Assembly (NCBI GenBank): GCA_007693855.1
Contig: RECU01000053.1
Coordinates: 124,001-188,000 of the forward strand
Length of the DNA stretch: 64,000 nucleotides
Direction of reading: 5' to 3'
Source of the DNA: Gammaproteobacteria bacterium
GTDB lineage: Bacteria > Pseudomonadota > Gammaproteobacteria > Steroidobacterales > PWYM01
The position numbers and the translations under genes were made by a program. Positions 19,415-29,404 of this stretch are shown here, in pieces. Numbering within the stretch: position 1 is the stretch's first letter; each line of letters starts with the position of its first letter. The notes below the pieces were generated by a model. That model did not search any database. It saw only the letters and a list, made by a program, of their open reading frames with translations, and was not told the DNA's origin.

Positions 19415-20316
19415 GGGCTGTGGATCTCCTTCGAAGGCTCACCAGTGCGCCGGCGAAGGCGCGCGATCAGGCTGGAGGTGTCCCAGCGGGCACCGCCCAT
19501 GGCCATGACCTCGGCGTAGAACTGATCGACCAGTGCGGCGACGGGCAGTGCAGTGCCGGCATTGCGGGCCTCGTCGAGACAGATCCGCAGATCCTTGCGC
19601 ATCCACTCCACCGCAAAGCCGAAATCGAAGTCGCCGGCGGCCATGCTGCGATGCCGGTTGTCCATCTGCCAGGACTGCGCCGCCCCGGCGGAGAGCACCT
19701 CGACCACCGCCGCGAGATCCAGCCCGGCACGTTCGCCGAAATGCAGTCCTTCGGCCAGGCCCTGGAGCAGCCCGGCAATGCAGATCTGGTTCACCATCTT
19801 GGTCAGCTGCCCGGCACCGTGATCACCCAGCAGCCGCACCCGCTGCGCGTAGCTGCGCATCACCGGTTCGGCCCGTGCATAGGCGGCGTGCTTGCCGCCG
19901 ACCATGACCGTGAGGGCCGCGTTCTCGGCGCCGGCCTGGCCGCCGGAGACCGGCGCATCGAGCGCATGCACCCCCAGCGCGGAGGCTTCCGCGGCCAGCC
20001 GTCGCGCCAGCGTCGCAGAGCAGGTGGTGTGGTCGATCCACACGCCGCCGGGGGCGAGCCCGGCCAGCACGCCCTCCTCGCCGCAGACCACGGCCTCGAC
20101 GTCCGGATCATCGCCGACACAGGTGAACACGAACTCCGCGCCCTGGGCGGCCTCCCGGGGACTGGCGGTGGGCGCGCCGGCATGGCGCGCCAGCCAGGCG
20201 TCAAGCCGGCTGCGGCTGCGATTCCACACCCGCACGCTGTGCCCGGCCGCGGCCAGATGACCGGCCATGGGCGCACCCATGACCCCCAGGCCGATGAATG
20301 CCACTGTCGCCATCAC
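19411..20316 (-). CDS. NAD(P)-dependent oxidoreductase, 3-hydroxyisobutyrate dehydrogenase family
   Basis: VAFIGLGVMGAPMAGHLAAAGHSVRVWNR Rossmann motif; DAPVSGGQAGAENAALTVMVGG. Confidence 0.93.
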   Translation of the reverse strand: MMATVAFIGLGVMGAPMAGHLAAAGHSVRVWNRSRSRLDAWLARHAGAPTASPREAAQGAEFVFTCVGDDPDVEAVVCGEEGVLAGLAPGGVWIDHTTCSATLARRLAAEASALGVHALDAPVSGGQAGAENAALTVMVGGKHAAYARAEPVMRSYAQRVRLLGDHGAGQLTKMVNQICIAGLLQGLAEGLHFGERAGLDLAAVVEVLSAGAAQSWQMDNRHRSMAAGDFDFGFAVEWMRKDLRICLDEARNAGTALPVAALVDQFYAEVMAMGGARWDTSSLIARLRRRTGEPSKEIHSP

Positions 20317-20371
20317 ACTCCCTTGTGTCCGCGGTCGGTGTCCGCTTCGCAGTCACCATTGTAGCGTGGAC

Positions 20372-22150
20372 TTACAACGGGAAGATCAGCAGCAGCAGGG
20401 GCACCGAGACAATGACGATCATGATCTCCAGCGGCAGACCCATCCGCCAGTAGTCCCCGAAGCGATAGCCGCCAGGCTCGAACACCAGGGTGTTGGACTG
20501 ATGACCGATCGGCGTCAGGAAGGCGCAGGACGCGCCAATGGCCACGGCCATCAGCAGGGGATCGGCGTTGACCTCGAGACGGCCGGCAAGATCGAACGCC
20601 AGCGGCGCCATGAGCACAGCTGTGGCATTGTTGTTGATCACGTCCGAGAGCATCATCGTGACGACCATCAGCAGCACGATCACCCAGACCGGCCCGAAAT
20701 CACCGGTCAGGGCCAGCAGGCCGTCGGCCAGCAGAGCCGTGCCGCCGGTCAGTTCCAGCGCCGTGCCCACGGGAATCATCGCACCAAGCAGTACGATCAC
20801 CGGCCAGTCGATGGCCGTGTAGAGCTCGTCGCGACGGACCACGCTGAACAGCGCCAGTGCCGCGACCGCGGTGGCGAAGGCGATGTGCACCGGCAGCAGA
20901 CCGCTGACCACGGTCACGATCGCCGCGACGAAGATGCCGCTGGCCAGCAGCAGGTGCTGTGGCCGGCCGATGTTGACGTCGCGCTCGGCGAGCGGCAGCA
21001 GGCCGAACTCCGAGAGCGCCTCTTTCATCCGCTCTTCGCCGCCCTGCAGCAGCAGCACATCACCCGAACGCAGGCGGGTATGGCTCAGGCGCCGCTGGAT
21101 CCGGCGCCCCTGGCGGGCCACCGCCAGCAGGTTCAGGCCATGGCGATCGCGCAGGCGGATCGTGGCAGGGCTCTTGCCCACCAGTGCCGAGGCCGCGCCA
21201 ACAATGGCTTCGAACATCACCACCTCGTCGGAGCGCAGATCGCCATGTTCCAGTTCCCGCGCCTCCTCGAGCTCGAGATCGGTCGCACCGATCAGCTCCT
21301 TGAGACCCTCCGGATCGGCCTCGACCACCAGCAGATCCCCCGCGCGCACTTCGCTGTGCCCGCGTGGCGCGAGGCGCCGGGACTTGCCGCGGACCAGCCC
21401 GACGATGACCGCCTCGTCGTCGGCGAGTTTCTCGATCTCATCGATGCTCCGCCCGGCCACCTTGGAATCCTCGGGCACCCGCAGTTCGGTGATGTAGTCG
21501 CTGATGTCCAGCGGCGAATCACCCGTGTCCGCTTGCACCCGTTCTGCGGGAATCAGCCGCCAGCCCACCAGCGCGACGAACAGCACGCCAAGCAGCGCCA
21601 CCGTCCCGCCCACCGGCGCGAAGGCGAACATGGAGAAGCCCTCGCCCAGGCTCTCGGCCCGGAACGTGGAGATGATGATGTTCGGCGGCGTACCGATCAG
21701 CGTGGACATGCCGCCGAGGATCGACCCGAAGGCGAGCGGCATCAGCGCGATCGCCGGCGAATAGCCTTCGCGGTAGGCGTTGCGCAGGGCCACCGGCAGC
21801 ATCAGCGCCATCGCCCCGATGTTGTTCATGAAGGCCGAAAGCACGGCGACCGCCACCGTCTGCCCGACCAGCTGCAGGATCATCCGCCCGCGCAGCGGCG
21901 AGAGCAGCCTGATCACCACATCGACGATGCCGGCGTTCTGCAGCGCGCGGCTGATGACCAGCACAGCGGCGACGGTGATCACTGCCGGGTGGGCAAAGCC
22001 GGCGAAAGCCTGGTCCGCGGGCAGGACCCCTGTCAGCACCACCACCAGCAGCGCCAGCAGGGCGATGAGGTCGTACCGAAAGCGTCCCCAGATGAACATC
22101 GCCAGTGCCAGCGCCAGCACAGCGAAGACAATTCCCTGCTCCAAGGTCAT
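20372..22150 (-). CDS. SLC13-family permease with two TrkA-C (RCK_C) domains
   Basis: MTLEQGIVFAVLALALAMFIWGRFRYDLIALLALLVVVLTG... ; GTPPNIIIS; RCK_C-like LEHGDLRSDEVVMFEAIVGAASALVGKS. ATG at 22150 chosen over the upstream ORF extension. Confidence 0.9.
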   Translation of the reverse strand: MTLEQGIVFAVLALALAMFIWGRFRYDLIALLALLVVVLTGVLPADQAFAGFAHPAVITVAAVLVISRALQNAGIVDVVIRLLSPLRGRMILQLVGQTVAVAVLSAFMNNIGAMALMLPVALRNAYREGYSPAIALMPLAFGSILGGMSTLIGTPPNIIISTFRAESLGEGFSMFAFAPVGGTVALLGVLFVALVGWRLIPAERVQADTGDSPLDISDYITELRVPEDSKVAGRSIDEIEKLADDEAVIVGLVRGKSRRLAPRGHSEVRAGDLLVVEADPEGLKELIGATDLELEEARELEHGDLRSDEVVMFEAIVGAASALVGKSPATIRLRDRHGLNLLAVARQGRRIQRRLSHTRLRSGDVLLLQGGEERMKEALSEFGLLPLAERDVNIGRPQHLLLASGIFVAAIVTVVSGLLPVHIAFATAVAALALFSVVRRDELYTAIDWPVIVLLGAMIPVGTALELTGGTALLADGLLALTGDFGPVWVIVLLMVVTMMLSDVINNNATAVLMAPLAFDLAGRLEVNADPLLMAVAIGASCAFLTPIGHQSNTLVFEPGGYRFGDYWRMGLPLEIMIVIVSVPLLLLIFPL

Positions 22151-22266
22151 GGTCACTCCCGGCGGGTGGACGGCGACCACAGTGTAGCCGTTGCCCCGCC
22201 GGATTTGCCCCTGCCTGAAGCGCCGGGTATCTTCACACGCCCAGCCGCCCCTGTCGGAGCCTCTCG

Positions 22267-23052
22267 ATGTCCAGCGACCTGCAAACACCGCGACTGCCCT
22301 CCCGCTGGGCGCTGGCCTGCGGCTGGCTGGCCCTCGGGGCGCTGGTCTTCACCCTGCTGGTGCTGGCGTACACCGGGCCCGCCTACCGCGCCGAGTGGAT
22401 CGGCGTGCGCACGGCCATTTTCACGCTGCTGCGCTGGGCATTCTGGGGCGGCGTGGCCTGCATCGCACTGGGCGTAATCGCGGTGATCTGGAACCTGCGC
22501 TCAGGCAGCCGGCGCATGGCCGGGCTGGGGTTGGTGGTGCTGGTGGTCGGCGCAGCCCTCACAGTGAATTTCATCCACTGGCGCACGACGGCGCAGTCGG
22601 TCCCGCCGATCCATGACATCACCACCGACACCCAGGACCCACCGCCCTTCGTCGACGTGCTGGCGTTGCGGGCCGGCGCGCCCAATCCGCCTGAATACCC
22701 TGGCGAAGAGATCGCGACCCGCCAGCGCGAGGCCTATCCCGACCTCGAACCGATCCGGGTCGCCGCGCCGCCTGCCGCGGCCTTCGAGGCGGCGCTGGCT
22801 GTGGTGCAGCGGATGCGTTGGGCGCTGGTGGCCGAGGCCCCTGCCGAAGGGCGGATCGAGGCGACCGACACCACCCGCTATTTCGGTTTCAAGGACGACG
22901 TGGTGATCCGCGTGCGCGCGGACGGCGAGGGCAGCATCGTGGACATTCGCTCGAAATCACGCGTCGGCATGTCCGACGTCGGCACCAACGCACGACGCAT
23001 CCGCGACTTCCGGGATGCGCTGCTTGCGCGTGTCCCGGCCCAGGAGGACTGA
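22267..23052 (+). CDS. DUF1499 domain membrane protein (copy 1)
   Basis: N-terminal TM helices, then IHDITTDTQDPPPFVDVLALR...EATDTTRYFGFKDDVVIRVRADGEGSIVDIRSKSRVGMSDVGTNARRIRDF. Confidence 0.87.
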   Translation: MSSDLQTPRLPSRWALACGWLALGALVFTLLVLAYTGPAYRAEWIGVRTAIFTLLRWAFWGGVACIALGVIAVIWNLRSGSRRMAGLGLVVLVVGAALTVNFIHWRTTAQSVPPIHDITTDTQDPPPFVDVLALRAGAPNPPEYPGEEIATRQREAYPDLEPIRVAAPPAAAFEAALAVVQRMRWALVAEAPAEGRIEATDTTRYFGFKDDVVIRVRADGEGSIVDIRSKSRVGMSDVGTNARRIRDFRDALLARVPAQED

Positions 23053-23055
23053 CCC

Positions 23056-23811
23056 ATGGCAGCCTCCACACCCACCTCGCGCGGCGCACTCACCTGTGGC
23101 TGGACCGCGGTGTTCCTGCTGGTGCTGACCGCCGTGTTGTTCGCCGTGGCCGGGCCTGGGCACCGCACGGGCCTGCTGTCGCTGAACACCGCCTTTCTCG
23201 TGTTCACCGTTGGTGCCCTGGGTGCGGTGCTGTCGCTCGTGCTGGGCGTGATCGGTACGGTCTGGAATCTGCGCAGCGGCAGTCGCGCGCTCGCCGGTGG
23301 CAGCCTGCTCGCCACGATTGTCGGCCTCGGACTCACCATCAATCTCGTCAGCTGGTTCCTGGCCGCCCAGGCCGTGCCGGCGATCCACGACATCTCCACC
23401 GACACCGATGATCCGCCCGCCTTCGTCGCCCTGCTCGCCCTGCGCGCAGACGCCGACAATCCACCCGAGCACCCCGGCGTGGAAGTCGCGGCGCTGCAGC
23501 GCGAGGCCTATCCCGATCTGCGCAGCCTGCGCCTTGCAGCAACGCCCCAGACGGTATTCGCCGCCTCGCTGCAGGTGGCGCATGAGCTTGGCTGGGAGAT
23601 CGTCGCCGAGATGCCGACCGAGGGCCGGATCGAGGCCACCGACACCACCCGGTACTTCGGCTTCCGCGATGATGTCGTCATTCGCATCGAGGCGCAGAAT
23701 GGGGAGACCGTTCTCGATATCCGCTCCAAATCCCGGGTGGGGATGTCAGACGTCGGCGTCAATGCCGCACGCATCCGCGCTTTTCGCGAGCGGCTGCTGC
23801 AGCTGATCTGA
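23056..23811 (+). CDS. DUF1499 domain membrane protein (copy 2, tandem paralogue)
   Basis: IHDISTDTDDPPAFVALLALR...EATDTTRYFGFRDDVVIRIEAQNGETVLDIRSKSRVGMSDVGVNAARIRAF; begins 4 bp after copy 1. Confidence 0.87.
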   Translation: MAASTPTSRGALTCGWTAVFLLVLTAVLFAVAGPGHRTGLLSLNTAFLVFTVGALGAVLSLVLGVIGTVWNLRSGSRALAGGSLLATIVGLGLTINLVSWFLAAQAVPAIHDISTDTDDPPAFVALLALRADADNPPEHPGVEVAALQREAYPDLRSLRLAATPQTVFAASLQVAHELGWEIVAEMPTEGRIEATDTTRYFGFRDDVVIRIEAQNGETVLDIRSKSRVGMSDVGVNAARIRAFRERLLQLI

Positions 23812-23821
23812 CGCCTCGCGG

Positions 23822-24139
23822 TCAGAACGGAATGCGGCCGGTCAGCATCTGCCAGAACATGCGGTAATCTCCGACGAGGCTGTAGAGCGGGTGGCGAAAC
23901 GTGGCGGGGCGGTTCTTCTCAAAAAAGAAGTGGCCGGACCACGCAAAGCCGTAGCCCAGCAGCGGCACCAGCAGCAGCCACCATGGATTCAGGGTGAGCA
24001 GGGCGAAGGCCACTGCCAGCAGGCCCAGCGCCGTGCCGATGAAGTGCAGCCGCCTGGAGGTGCGGTGACGATGCTCGGCGAGATAAAACGGGTAGAACTC
24101 GGCGAAGCTGTCGAACCCTGACTGCTGTTGTCCGCTCAT
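23822..24139 (-). CDS. Mpo1-like / DUF962 family protein
   Basis: FAEFYPFYLAEHRHRTSRRLHFIGTALGL...LLGYGFAWSGHFFFEKNRPATFRHPLYSLVGDYRMFWQMLTG. Confidence 0.9.
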   Translation of the reverse strand: MSGQQQSGFDSFAEFYPFYLAEHRHRTSRRLHFIGTALGLLAVAFALLTLNPWWLLLVPLLGYGFAWSGHFFFEKNRPATFRHPLYSLVGDYRMFWQMLTGRIPF

Positions 24140-24303
24140 CGGACCCCCCCTCACCTGCCGTGGCCCCTGATGATGAAAGCCGCTGCTGACCGATGCAAGC
24201 GGCGGTGACCTGTGCGGGTGACAGGGCGGGTGCGCTCACGCAGAATGAAAACCCGATGCCGCGACACCGGTTGCGGTGAGCCCTGACCGAGGAGAACCGC
24301 GGC

Positions 24304-25455
24304 GTGTCCGAACAGTCTTCCCCGATTGATCCCGATGGCCTGCTCGAGTACTCGGTCGTCTTTACCGAGCGCTCGCTGAACCACATGTCGGCGGCCTTCC
24401 AGGCCGTCATGCGGGAGATCTCTGCCGGACTGCGCGAGGTCTACCAGGCCGACGGCGTCGCCGTCATCCCGGGCGGGGGCACGTTCGCCATGGAAGCCGT
24501 GGCCCGGCAGTTCGCCACCGATGCCCGCTGTCTGGTGATCCGCAACGGCTGGTTCAGCTATCGCTGGACCCAGATTCTCGAGACCGGCCGCATCACCGCA
24601 GACTGCGAGGTACTCAAGGCCCGCCGCCAGGGCCCGGCCACGGAGGCGGCGTTTGCGCCGGTCCCGATCGACGAGGCCGTGGCGCAGATCCGCAGCGCCC
24701 GGCCCGAGGTGGTCTTCGCCCCGCACGTCGAGACCTCCGCCGGCATCCTCCTGCCGGACGACTACGTGCAGGCGCTGGCCGAGGCCACACATGCGGTCGG
24801 CGGGCTGCTGGTGCTCGACTGTGTCGCCTCCGGCACCCTGTGGGTCGACATGCGCGCGCTGGGTGTCGACGTGCTGATCAGCGCGCCGCAGAAAGGCTGG
24901 AGTGCCTCGCCCTGCGCCGGTCTGGTGATGCTCGGCGAGCGCGCCCTGCGCCGCGTCGCCGAGACGCGCAGCAGCAGTTTCGCCTGCGATCTCGGGCGCT
25001 GGCTGGCCATCATGCGCGCCTATGAAGACGGTGGCCATGCCTATCACGCGACCCTGCCGACGGATGCGTTGCGGGTGTTTCGCGATGCGATGCACGAGAC
25101 CCGGCGCTTCGGTCTCGAACTCGCGCGCGAGCGGCTGATCACGCTGGGCCGCGCAGCACGCGGGCTGCTGGCGAAGTACGGCCATGCCAGCGTCGCGGCA
25201 CAGGGCTTCGAGGCCCCTGGGGTGATCGTCTGCCATACCCGCGATGAAGCCTTCTCCAGCGGTCGCGCCTTTGCCGGGCTGGGCCTGCAGATTGCCGCGG
25301 GCGTGCCGCTGATGTGCGACGAGCCGGCAGACTACCGGAGCTTCCGGATTGGCCTGTTCGGCCTCGACAAGCTGCAGCATCCGGAGCGCACCCTCGCACG
25401 CCTCGAGCATGCCCTCCAGACGCTTGCCCCCGCTGACGCCACCCCGATCGCGTGA
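24304..25455 (+). CDS. class V aminotransferase (alanine-glyoxylate aminotransferase-like)
   Basis: VIPGGGTFAMEAVARQFA; PHVETSAGILLPDDYV; LVLDCVASG; SAPQKGWSASPCAGLVML PLP-lysine region; GTG start. Confidence 0.88.
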   Translation: MSEQSSPIDPDGLLEYSVVFTERSLNHMSAAFQAVMREISAGLREVYQADGVAVIPGGGTFAMEAVARQFATDARCLVIRNGWFSYRWTQILETGRITADCEVLKARRQGPATEAAFAPVPIDEAVAQIRSARPEVVFAPHVETSAGILLPDDYVQALAEATHAVGGLLVLDCVASGTLWVDMRALGVDVLISAPQKGWSASPCAGLVMLGERALRRVAETRSSSFACDLGRWLAIMRAYEDGGHAYHATLPTDALRVFRDAMHETRRFGLELARERLITLGRAARGLLAKYGHASVAAQGFEAPGVIVCHTRDEAFSSGRAFAGLGLQIAAGVPLMCDEPADYRSFRIGLFGLDKLQHPERTLARLEHALQTLAPADATPIA

Positions 25456-26750
25456 ACACGCTGCGCGGCGCACTCGGGGTCACCAGCCTGGCAGGCGGTC
25501 TGTGGCTGGCCACGGCGATACCCGCTGCCGCCGAGACCGCGGCGCCGCCGGTGGTGGCGATCGAGTTCAGCGGCAACGAGCGCACCCGCGAACGGGTCAT
25601 GCGCCGTGAAATGGCGCTTGCGCCGGGTGACCCTGCCGAACCCGACGCCATCGAGCGCAGCCGCCAGGGCATCAGCGATCTTGGCCTGTTCCGCCAGGTG
25701 GAAATCACCGCGCGCGAGGCCGAACCTGGGGATCCGGAGGCCGGCACGGTCCTGGACGTGGCGGTTCGCGAAAAGCGCTTTCTGCTGCCCGTGCCCCGCA
25801 TCGACGCAAGCTCGGACCGCGACCGGAGCTTCGGGCTGCAGCTGCGCTGGAACAACGCCTTCGGCGAGAACCACACGCTCAATGCCTTTGTTGCGGACGG
25901 ACGCTACCCGGCGGATCGCCTGCGCGACCGCGAACAACGCGGACGGATCGCCTATGACGCGCCGCTGCTGGTCGGTGACTGGGGGCTGGCCGGCTCGCTG
26001 GAGCGCACCGAGCGGCGCGCCCGGTTGAGCGGCAGCGAGGCGCTGTTCGACGAGACCCTGCACCGCGCGGAACTGCGCGTCACCCACGACCTGCGCGACA
26101 CCCGGCCCCGGCGCGGCTGGGTCGCCCATGCGGGGCTGGCCTACGAGGGCCAGCGCGTGTCCGGCGAGGATGCCCCGGCCCCGGACGGCCACGCCACTGC
26201 CGTGCTGGTGGGTGCACGGCACGACAACCGGCGATTTCACCTCTACAGCGAGACCGGCCGCAGCGCCAGCCTGAGCGCCGAGGTCGCGCAGCGGGGCTGG
26301 GGGTCGGACTACGGCTACCGGCGCATCGATCTCGGCCACGAGGAGTACCTCGCCCTGCCCCAGGGGGAGCATCACAGCCTGTATCTGATCGCCCGCGGCG
26401 GCTGGTACGCCGGTGGACCCGGCAGGACCAACGTCCATGACCTCGGCGGCTCCGGGACGCTGCGCGGCTACGCCAATGACTATCTTGAAGGGCAACGCTA
26501 CGGCTACCTGGCCGCGGAGTACCTGCGTCCGCTGGGGCCGAACTGGTTACGCCTGCTGGTGGTGGCCGAAGCCGGGTTCGCCGGGGGCAGCGTCGATCCG
26601 AATGCACGCAGTGGCGGCGGGGTTCACGCCAGCATTGGGGTGGGTCTGAGACTGCGCTTCTCGTGGTTCGTCAACTTCGAACTCGAGGCAGGCGTCGCCC
26701 AGCCCCTGCGCCGCGGCGACGGCCGACGCTTCTTCGCCGGCGGCGTCTAG
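25452..26750 (+). CDS. BamA/TamA-type outer-membrane beta-barrel protein with POTRA domain
   Basis: Signal peptide; VVAIEFSGNERTRERVMRREMALAPGD...SRQGISDLGLFRQVEITAREAEPG (POTRA-like); barrel segment DLGGSGTLRGYANDYLEGQRYGYLAAEYLRPL. Confidence 0.8.
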   Translation: MNTLRGALGVTSLAGGLWLATAIPAAAETAAPPVVAIEFSGNERTRERVMRREMALAPGDPAEPDAIERSRQGISDLGLFRQVEITAREAEPGDPEAGTVLDVAVREKRFLLPVPRIDASSDRDRSFGLQLRWNNAFGENHTLNAFVADGRYPADRLRDREQRGRIAYDAPLLVGDWGLAGSLERTERRARLSGSEALFDETLHRAELRVTHDLRDTRPRRGWVAHAGLAYEGQRVSGEDAPAPDGHATAVLVGARHDNRRFHLYSETGRSASLSAEVAQRGWGSDYGYRRIDLGHEEYLALPQGEHHSLYLIARGGWYAGGPGRTNVHDLGGSGTLRGYANDYLEGQRYGYLAAEYLRPLGPNWLRLLVVAEAGFAGGSVDPNARSGGGVHASIGVGLRLRFSWFVNFELEAGVAQPLRRGDGRRFFAGGV

Positions 26751-26790
26751 ACGTCCAGACGCTCGGCCTTTCCCAAACTGTCGCCCCATG

Positions 26791-26823
26791 AAAAAGGCCG
26801 GGCCTCCCGCGGGAGGCCCGGCC
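26791..26823 (-). terminator. Rho-independent terminator for the minus-strand TonB receptor
   Basis: Perfect 14+14 bp inverted repeat GGCCGGGCCTCCCG/CGGGAGGCCCGGCC (26796-26823) followed on the minus strand by TTTTT (26795-26791), downstream of the stop at 26854. Confidence 0.85.
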
Positions 26824-26853
26824 CCGTCACACCCCTGCGGCTGTGCCGTCAGC

Positions 26854-29217
26854 TCAGAAGCGCCAGGTGGCCTGGATGCCGTAGCTCGGGCCGCGACGCA
26901 GCGTGGTGAAGAACGCCCGCGGACCGAGGAAACCACGGTCGACCGCCTCGCCATCGACTTCCGCCGGTGCGCGGTTGAAGATTCCCGGCGGCACCGGGAT
27001 GCCGTTGTAGCGGAGGTCGCCCCAGCGGGTCGCGTTGACCGGCGAGTCTGCGTCGAGCAGGTTGCGCCCGTAGATCGAGATGCGCAGCGTGTCGCTCTCG
27101 ATGCCAAGCTGCATCCCCAGCAGCGTGGCCGCACCGACCTTGGCGCGATTGTGGACCTGCACGAACTTGCTCGACTCGTAGGTCAGGTCACCACTGACGA
27201 ACCACTCGAACCCGCGACCCAGCTCCTGGGTGAAGCGGGCGTTCAGGGTCGCCTGGTGCTCGGAGCTCAGCGGCAGCCGGTTGCCCTTGATCGAGCACAG
27301 CGCCCGCTGCTCCGGCGTCAGCTGGTCGAGCGGCGGGATCAGGAAGCCGCCGGAGTTCAGCGTGTACTCGAAGTCATCACAGCCCTCGGTGAAGCGCGGC
27401 CGACTCCAGCCGTAAGAGGCCCCGACGATCAGGTTGTCGGTCACTGCGGCCTGCACCTCGAGCTCCAGGCCCCAGATGTCCGCCGACCCCTGGTTGGTGG
27501 CGATAGACGTGGTGCTGCTGCCGTCGGCCGACCCCACTGCGGTAGTCAGCTGCACATCCTTGGCGCGGGTGTAATACAGCGCGGCATTGGCCGTCATGCG
27601 CCCGTCGAGCCAGACGGACTTCGCGCCCAGTTCGAAGTTGGTCGAGGTCTCTTCCTCGTAAGTCGTGCGCCCGGAAGGTGCCCCCTGGGCGCCGTTCAGT
27701 CCACCCGGCTTGTTACCGCGGGCGATGATGCCGTAGAGGTTCAGGTCCGGATTGAGCTCCCAGGCCAGGGTCGCGCGCGGCGTGAACGAGTAGAAGGTCC
27801 GCTCACCCTGGAAGGCCGGGTCGATGCGGTCCTTGCGTTCCTCGGCATAGCGCGCCTCCAGCGTACCGGAGATGGCGTCGCTGAAGTCGTATTCCACCAG
27901 GCCGAACAGCGCCTGGTTGCGGGTACCGGTGATGATCTCGGGCTCGAGTCCGGCACCGAAGGGATTGGCGGCGGTAATGCGGATCTCGTCGTTGTCCTGG
28001 TCGTACAGGAACACCCCGGCCAGCCAGCGCAGGCGCTCGTCCTGGGGTGAGGCGAGACGCAGCTCGACCGAATAGTCGTCGACCAGGTTCTTCTGCTGGG
28101 TGGTGATGATGTTGATCGGTGCGCTCTGGAAATCGCTGTCGAACCCGTAGCGATCCCGCTCCGTGCGGTAGGCGCCCTGCGCGGTCAGCGTGTAGCCGCT
28201 GTCACCGAGGTCGATGTCCATGGCCAGCGAATTCAGCCACTGGTAACGCTCGAAGCCGACCAGTGGCACCTGGTTGGGATCCAGGTCGATCAGGTCCGGG
28301 CGTGCCGGGATGGTGCCGCAGAAGTACTGGTTCTCGTTGGTGCCGTACTGCAGGCCCTGGCCTGTCAGCAGTGCAGCCCAATCACGGTAGTAGAAATTCG
28401 ATCGGAAGCCAGGGGCGCAGTTGTTCTGGTCGGAATTCCACAGGAAGATCGGCGTGAAGCCATCCCGATCCTTGCCGAAGGCCGAGCGCAGGCGCACCTG
28501 CACGGCGTCGTTCGGCTGCCAGGTCAGCACCGCCGAAATCGCCTTGGTCCGCTCCTGGCCGACCTTGTCGCCGCTGGCCTGGTTGTAGTACTCGCCGCCG
28601 TACTCGAACAGCCGACCGTTGACGCTGAAGAACAGCTGGTCCTCGATCAGCGGTGCACTGAGCGACAGGGTGGCTTCGTACTCGTCATGGCGACCGGCGG
28701 TCGCACTGGCGCGACCCTCGAACTCGTTCGAGGGATCACGGCTGACGAAGTTGATGGCGCCGGCGTAGGTGTTACGGCCGTAGAGCGCGCTCTGCGGTCC
28801 CTTGATCACCTCGACGCGTGAAATGCTGTTCATGTCCAGCGAGGCGATGCTGCCCGGCCAGTAGACGCCGTCGACGAAGTAGGCGGTGCCGGACTCCACG
28901 CCGAACTGCACGCCGGCCAGCACGTTGGACTGCCCGCGGATCACCGGCCGGTCGCCCCGACGCCCGACATAGGCGCTGGTACTCAGGCCCGGGGTGAAGC
29001 GGGCAATGTCATCGACACTGAGGATGTTGAGGTTCTGGATTGCCAGCTCGCTGAACGCCGAGACGCTGACCGGCGCATCCTGCAGGGTCTCCTCGACCTT
29101 GCGCGCGGTAACGACGATTTCCTCGAGCCCCTGGGCACCGGCAGAGGACGACAGCGTCATCCCTGTCCCGGCAAATGCCGCCGCCACACTGGCGGCGATC
29201 AAACGATTCCTGATCAT
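26854..29217 (-). CDS. TonB-dependent receptor
   Basis: MIRNRLIAASVAAAFAGTGMTLSSSAGAQGLEEIVVTARKVEETLQDAPVSVSAFS; VEVIKGPQSALYGRNTYAGAINFVSR; C-terminal IQATWRF. Confidence 0.95.
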   Translation of the reverse strand: MIRNRLIAASVAAAFAGTGMTLSSSAGAQGLEEIVVTARKVEETLQDAPVSVSAFSELAIQNLNILSVDDIARFTPGLSTSAYVGRRGDRPVIRGQSNVLAGVQFGVESGTAYFVDGVYWPGSIASLDMNSISRVEVIKGPQSALYGRNTYAGAINFVSRDPSNEFEGRASATAGRHDEYEATLSLSAPLIEDQLFFSVNGRLFEYGGEYYNQASGDKVGQERTKAISAVLTWQPNDAVQVRLRSAFGKDRDGFTPIFLWNSDQNNCAPGFRSNFYYRDWAALLTGQGLQYGTNENQYFCGTIPARPDLIDLDPNQVPLVGFERYQWLNSLAMDIDLGDSGYTLTAQGAYRTERDRYGFDSDFQSAPINIITTQQKNLVDDYSVELRLASPQDERLRWLAGVFLYDQDNDEIRITAANPFGAGLEPEIITGTRNQALFGLVEYDFSDAISGTLEARYAEERKDRIDPAFQGERTFYSFTPRATLAWELNPDLNLYGIIARGNKPGGLNGAQGAPSGRTTYEEETSTNFELGAKSVWLDGRMTANAALYYTRAKDVQLTTAVGSADGSSTTSIATNQGSADIWGLELEVQAAVTDNLIVGASYGWSRPRFTEGCDDFEYTLNSGGFLIPPLDQLTPEQRALCSIKGNRLPLSSEHQATLNARFTQELGRGFEWFVSGDLTYESSKFVQVHNRAKVGAATLLGMQLGIESDTLRISIYGRNLLDADSPVNATRWGDLRYNGIPVPPGIFNRAPAEVDGEAVDRGFLGPRAFFTTLRRGPSYGIQATWRF

Positions 29218-29404
29218 GTGCGAGTCTCCTCCCGGATGTCTGGTTGTTGCACGCTGGCAACGCCGCACGCCCCCCCGATGTCATGCGCACGGCAGCCGGT
29301 ACGATTAAGACACAAAACGCGCTGGCGAATCCAGTATTGACGCAGGGGTATTGTAGCTATTTACCCACAGTTGCTGGACGAAGCGCCGCGGCGAGCGCCC
29401 GGAC

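Noticed and set aside
20267-22477. 736-aa plus-strand ORF antisense to the SLC13 permease
   Set aside because: Gln/His/Arg/Asp-rich shadow translation; the minus-strand frame has clear transmembrane and RCK_C motifs.
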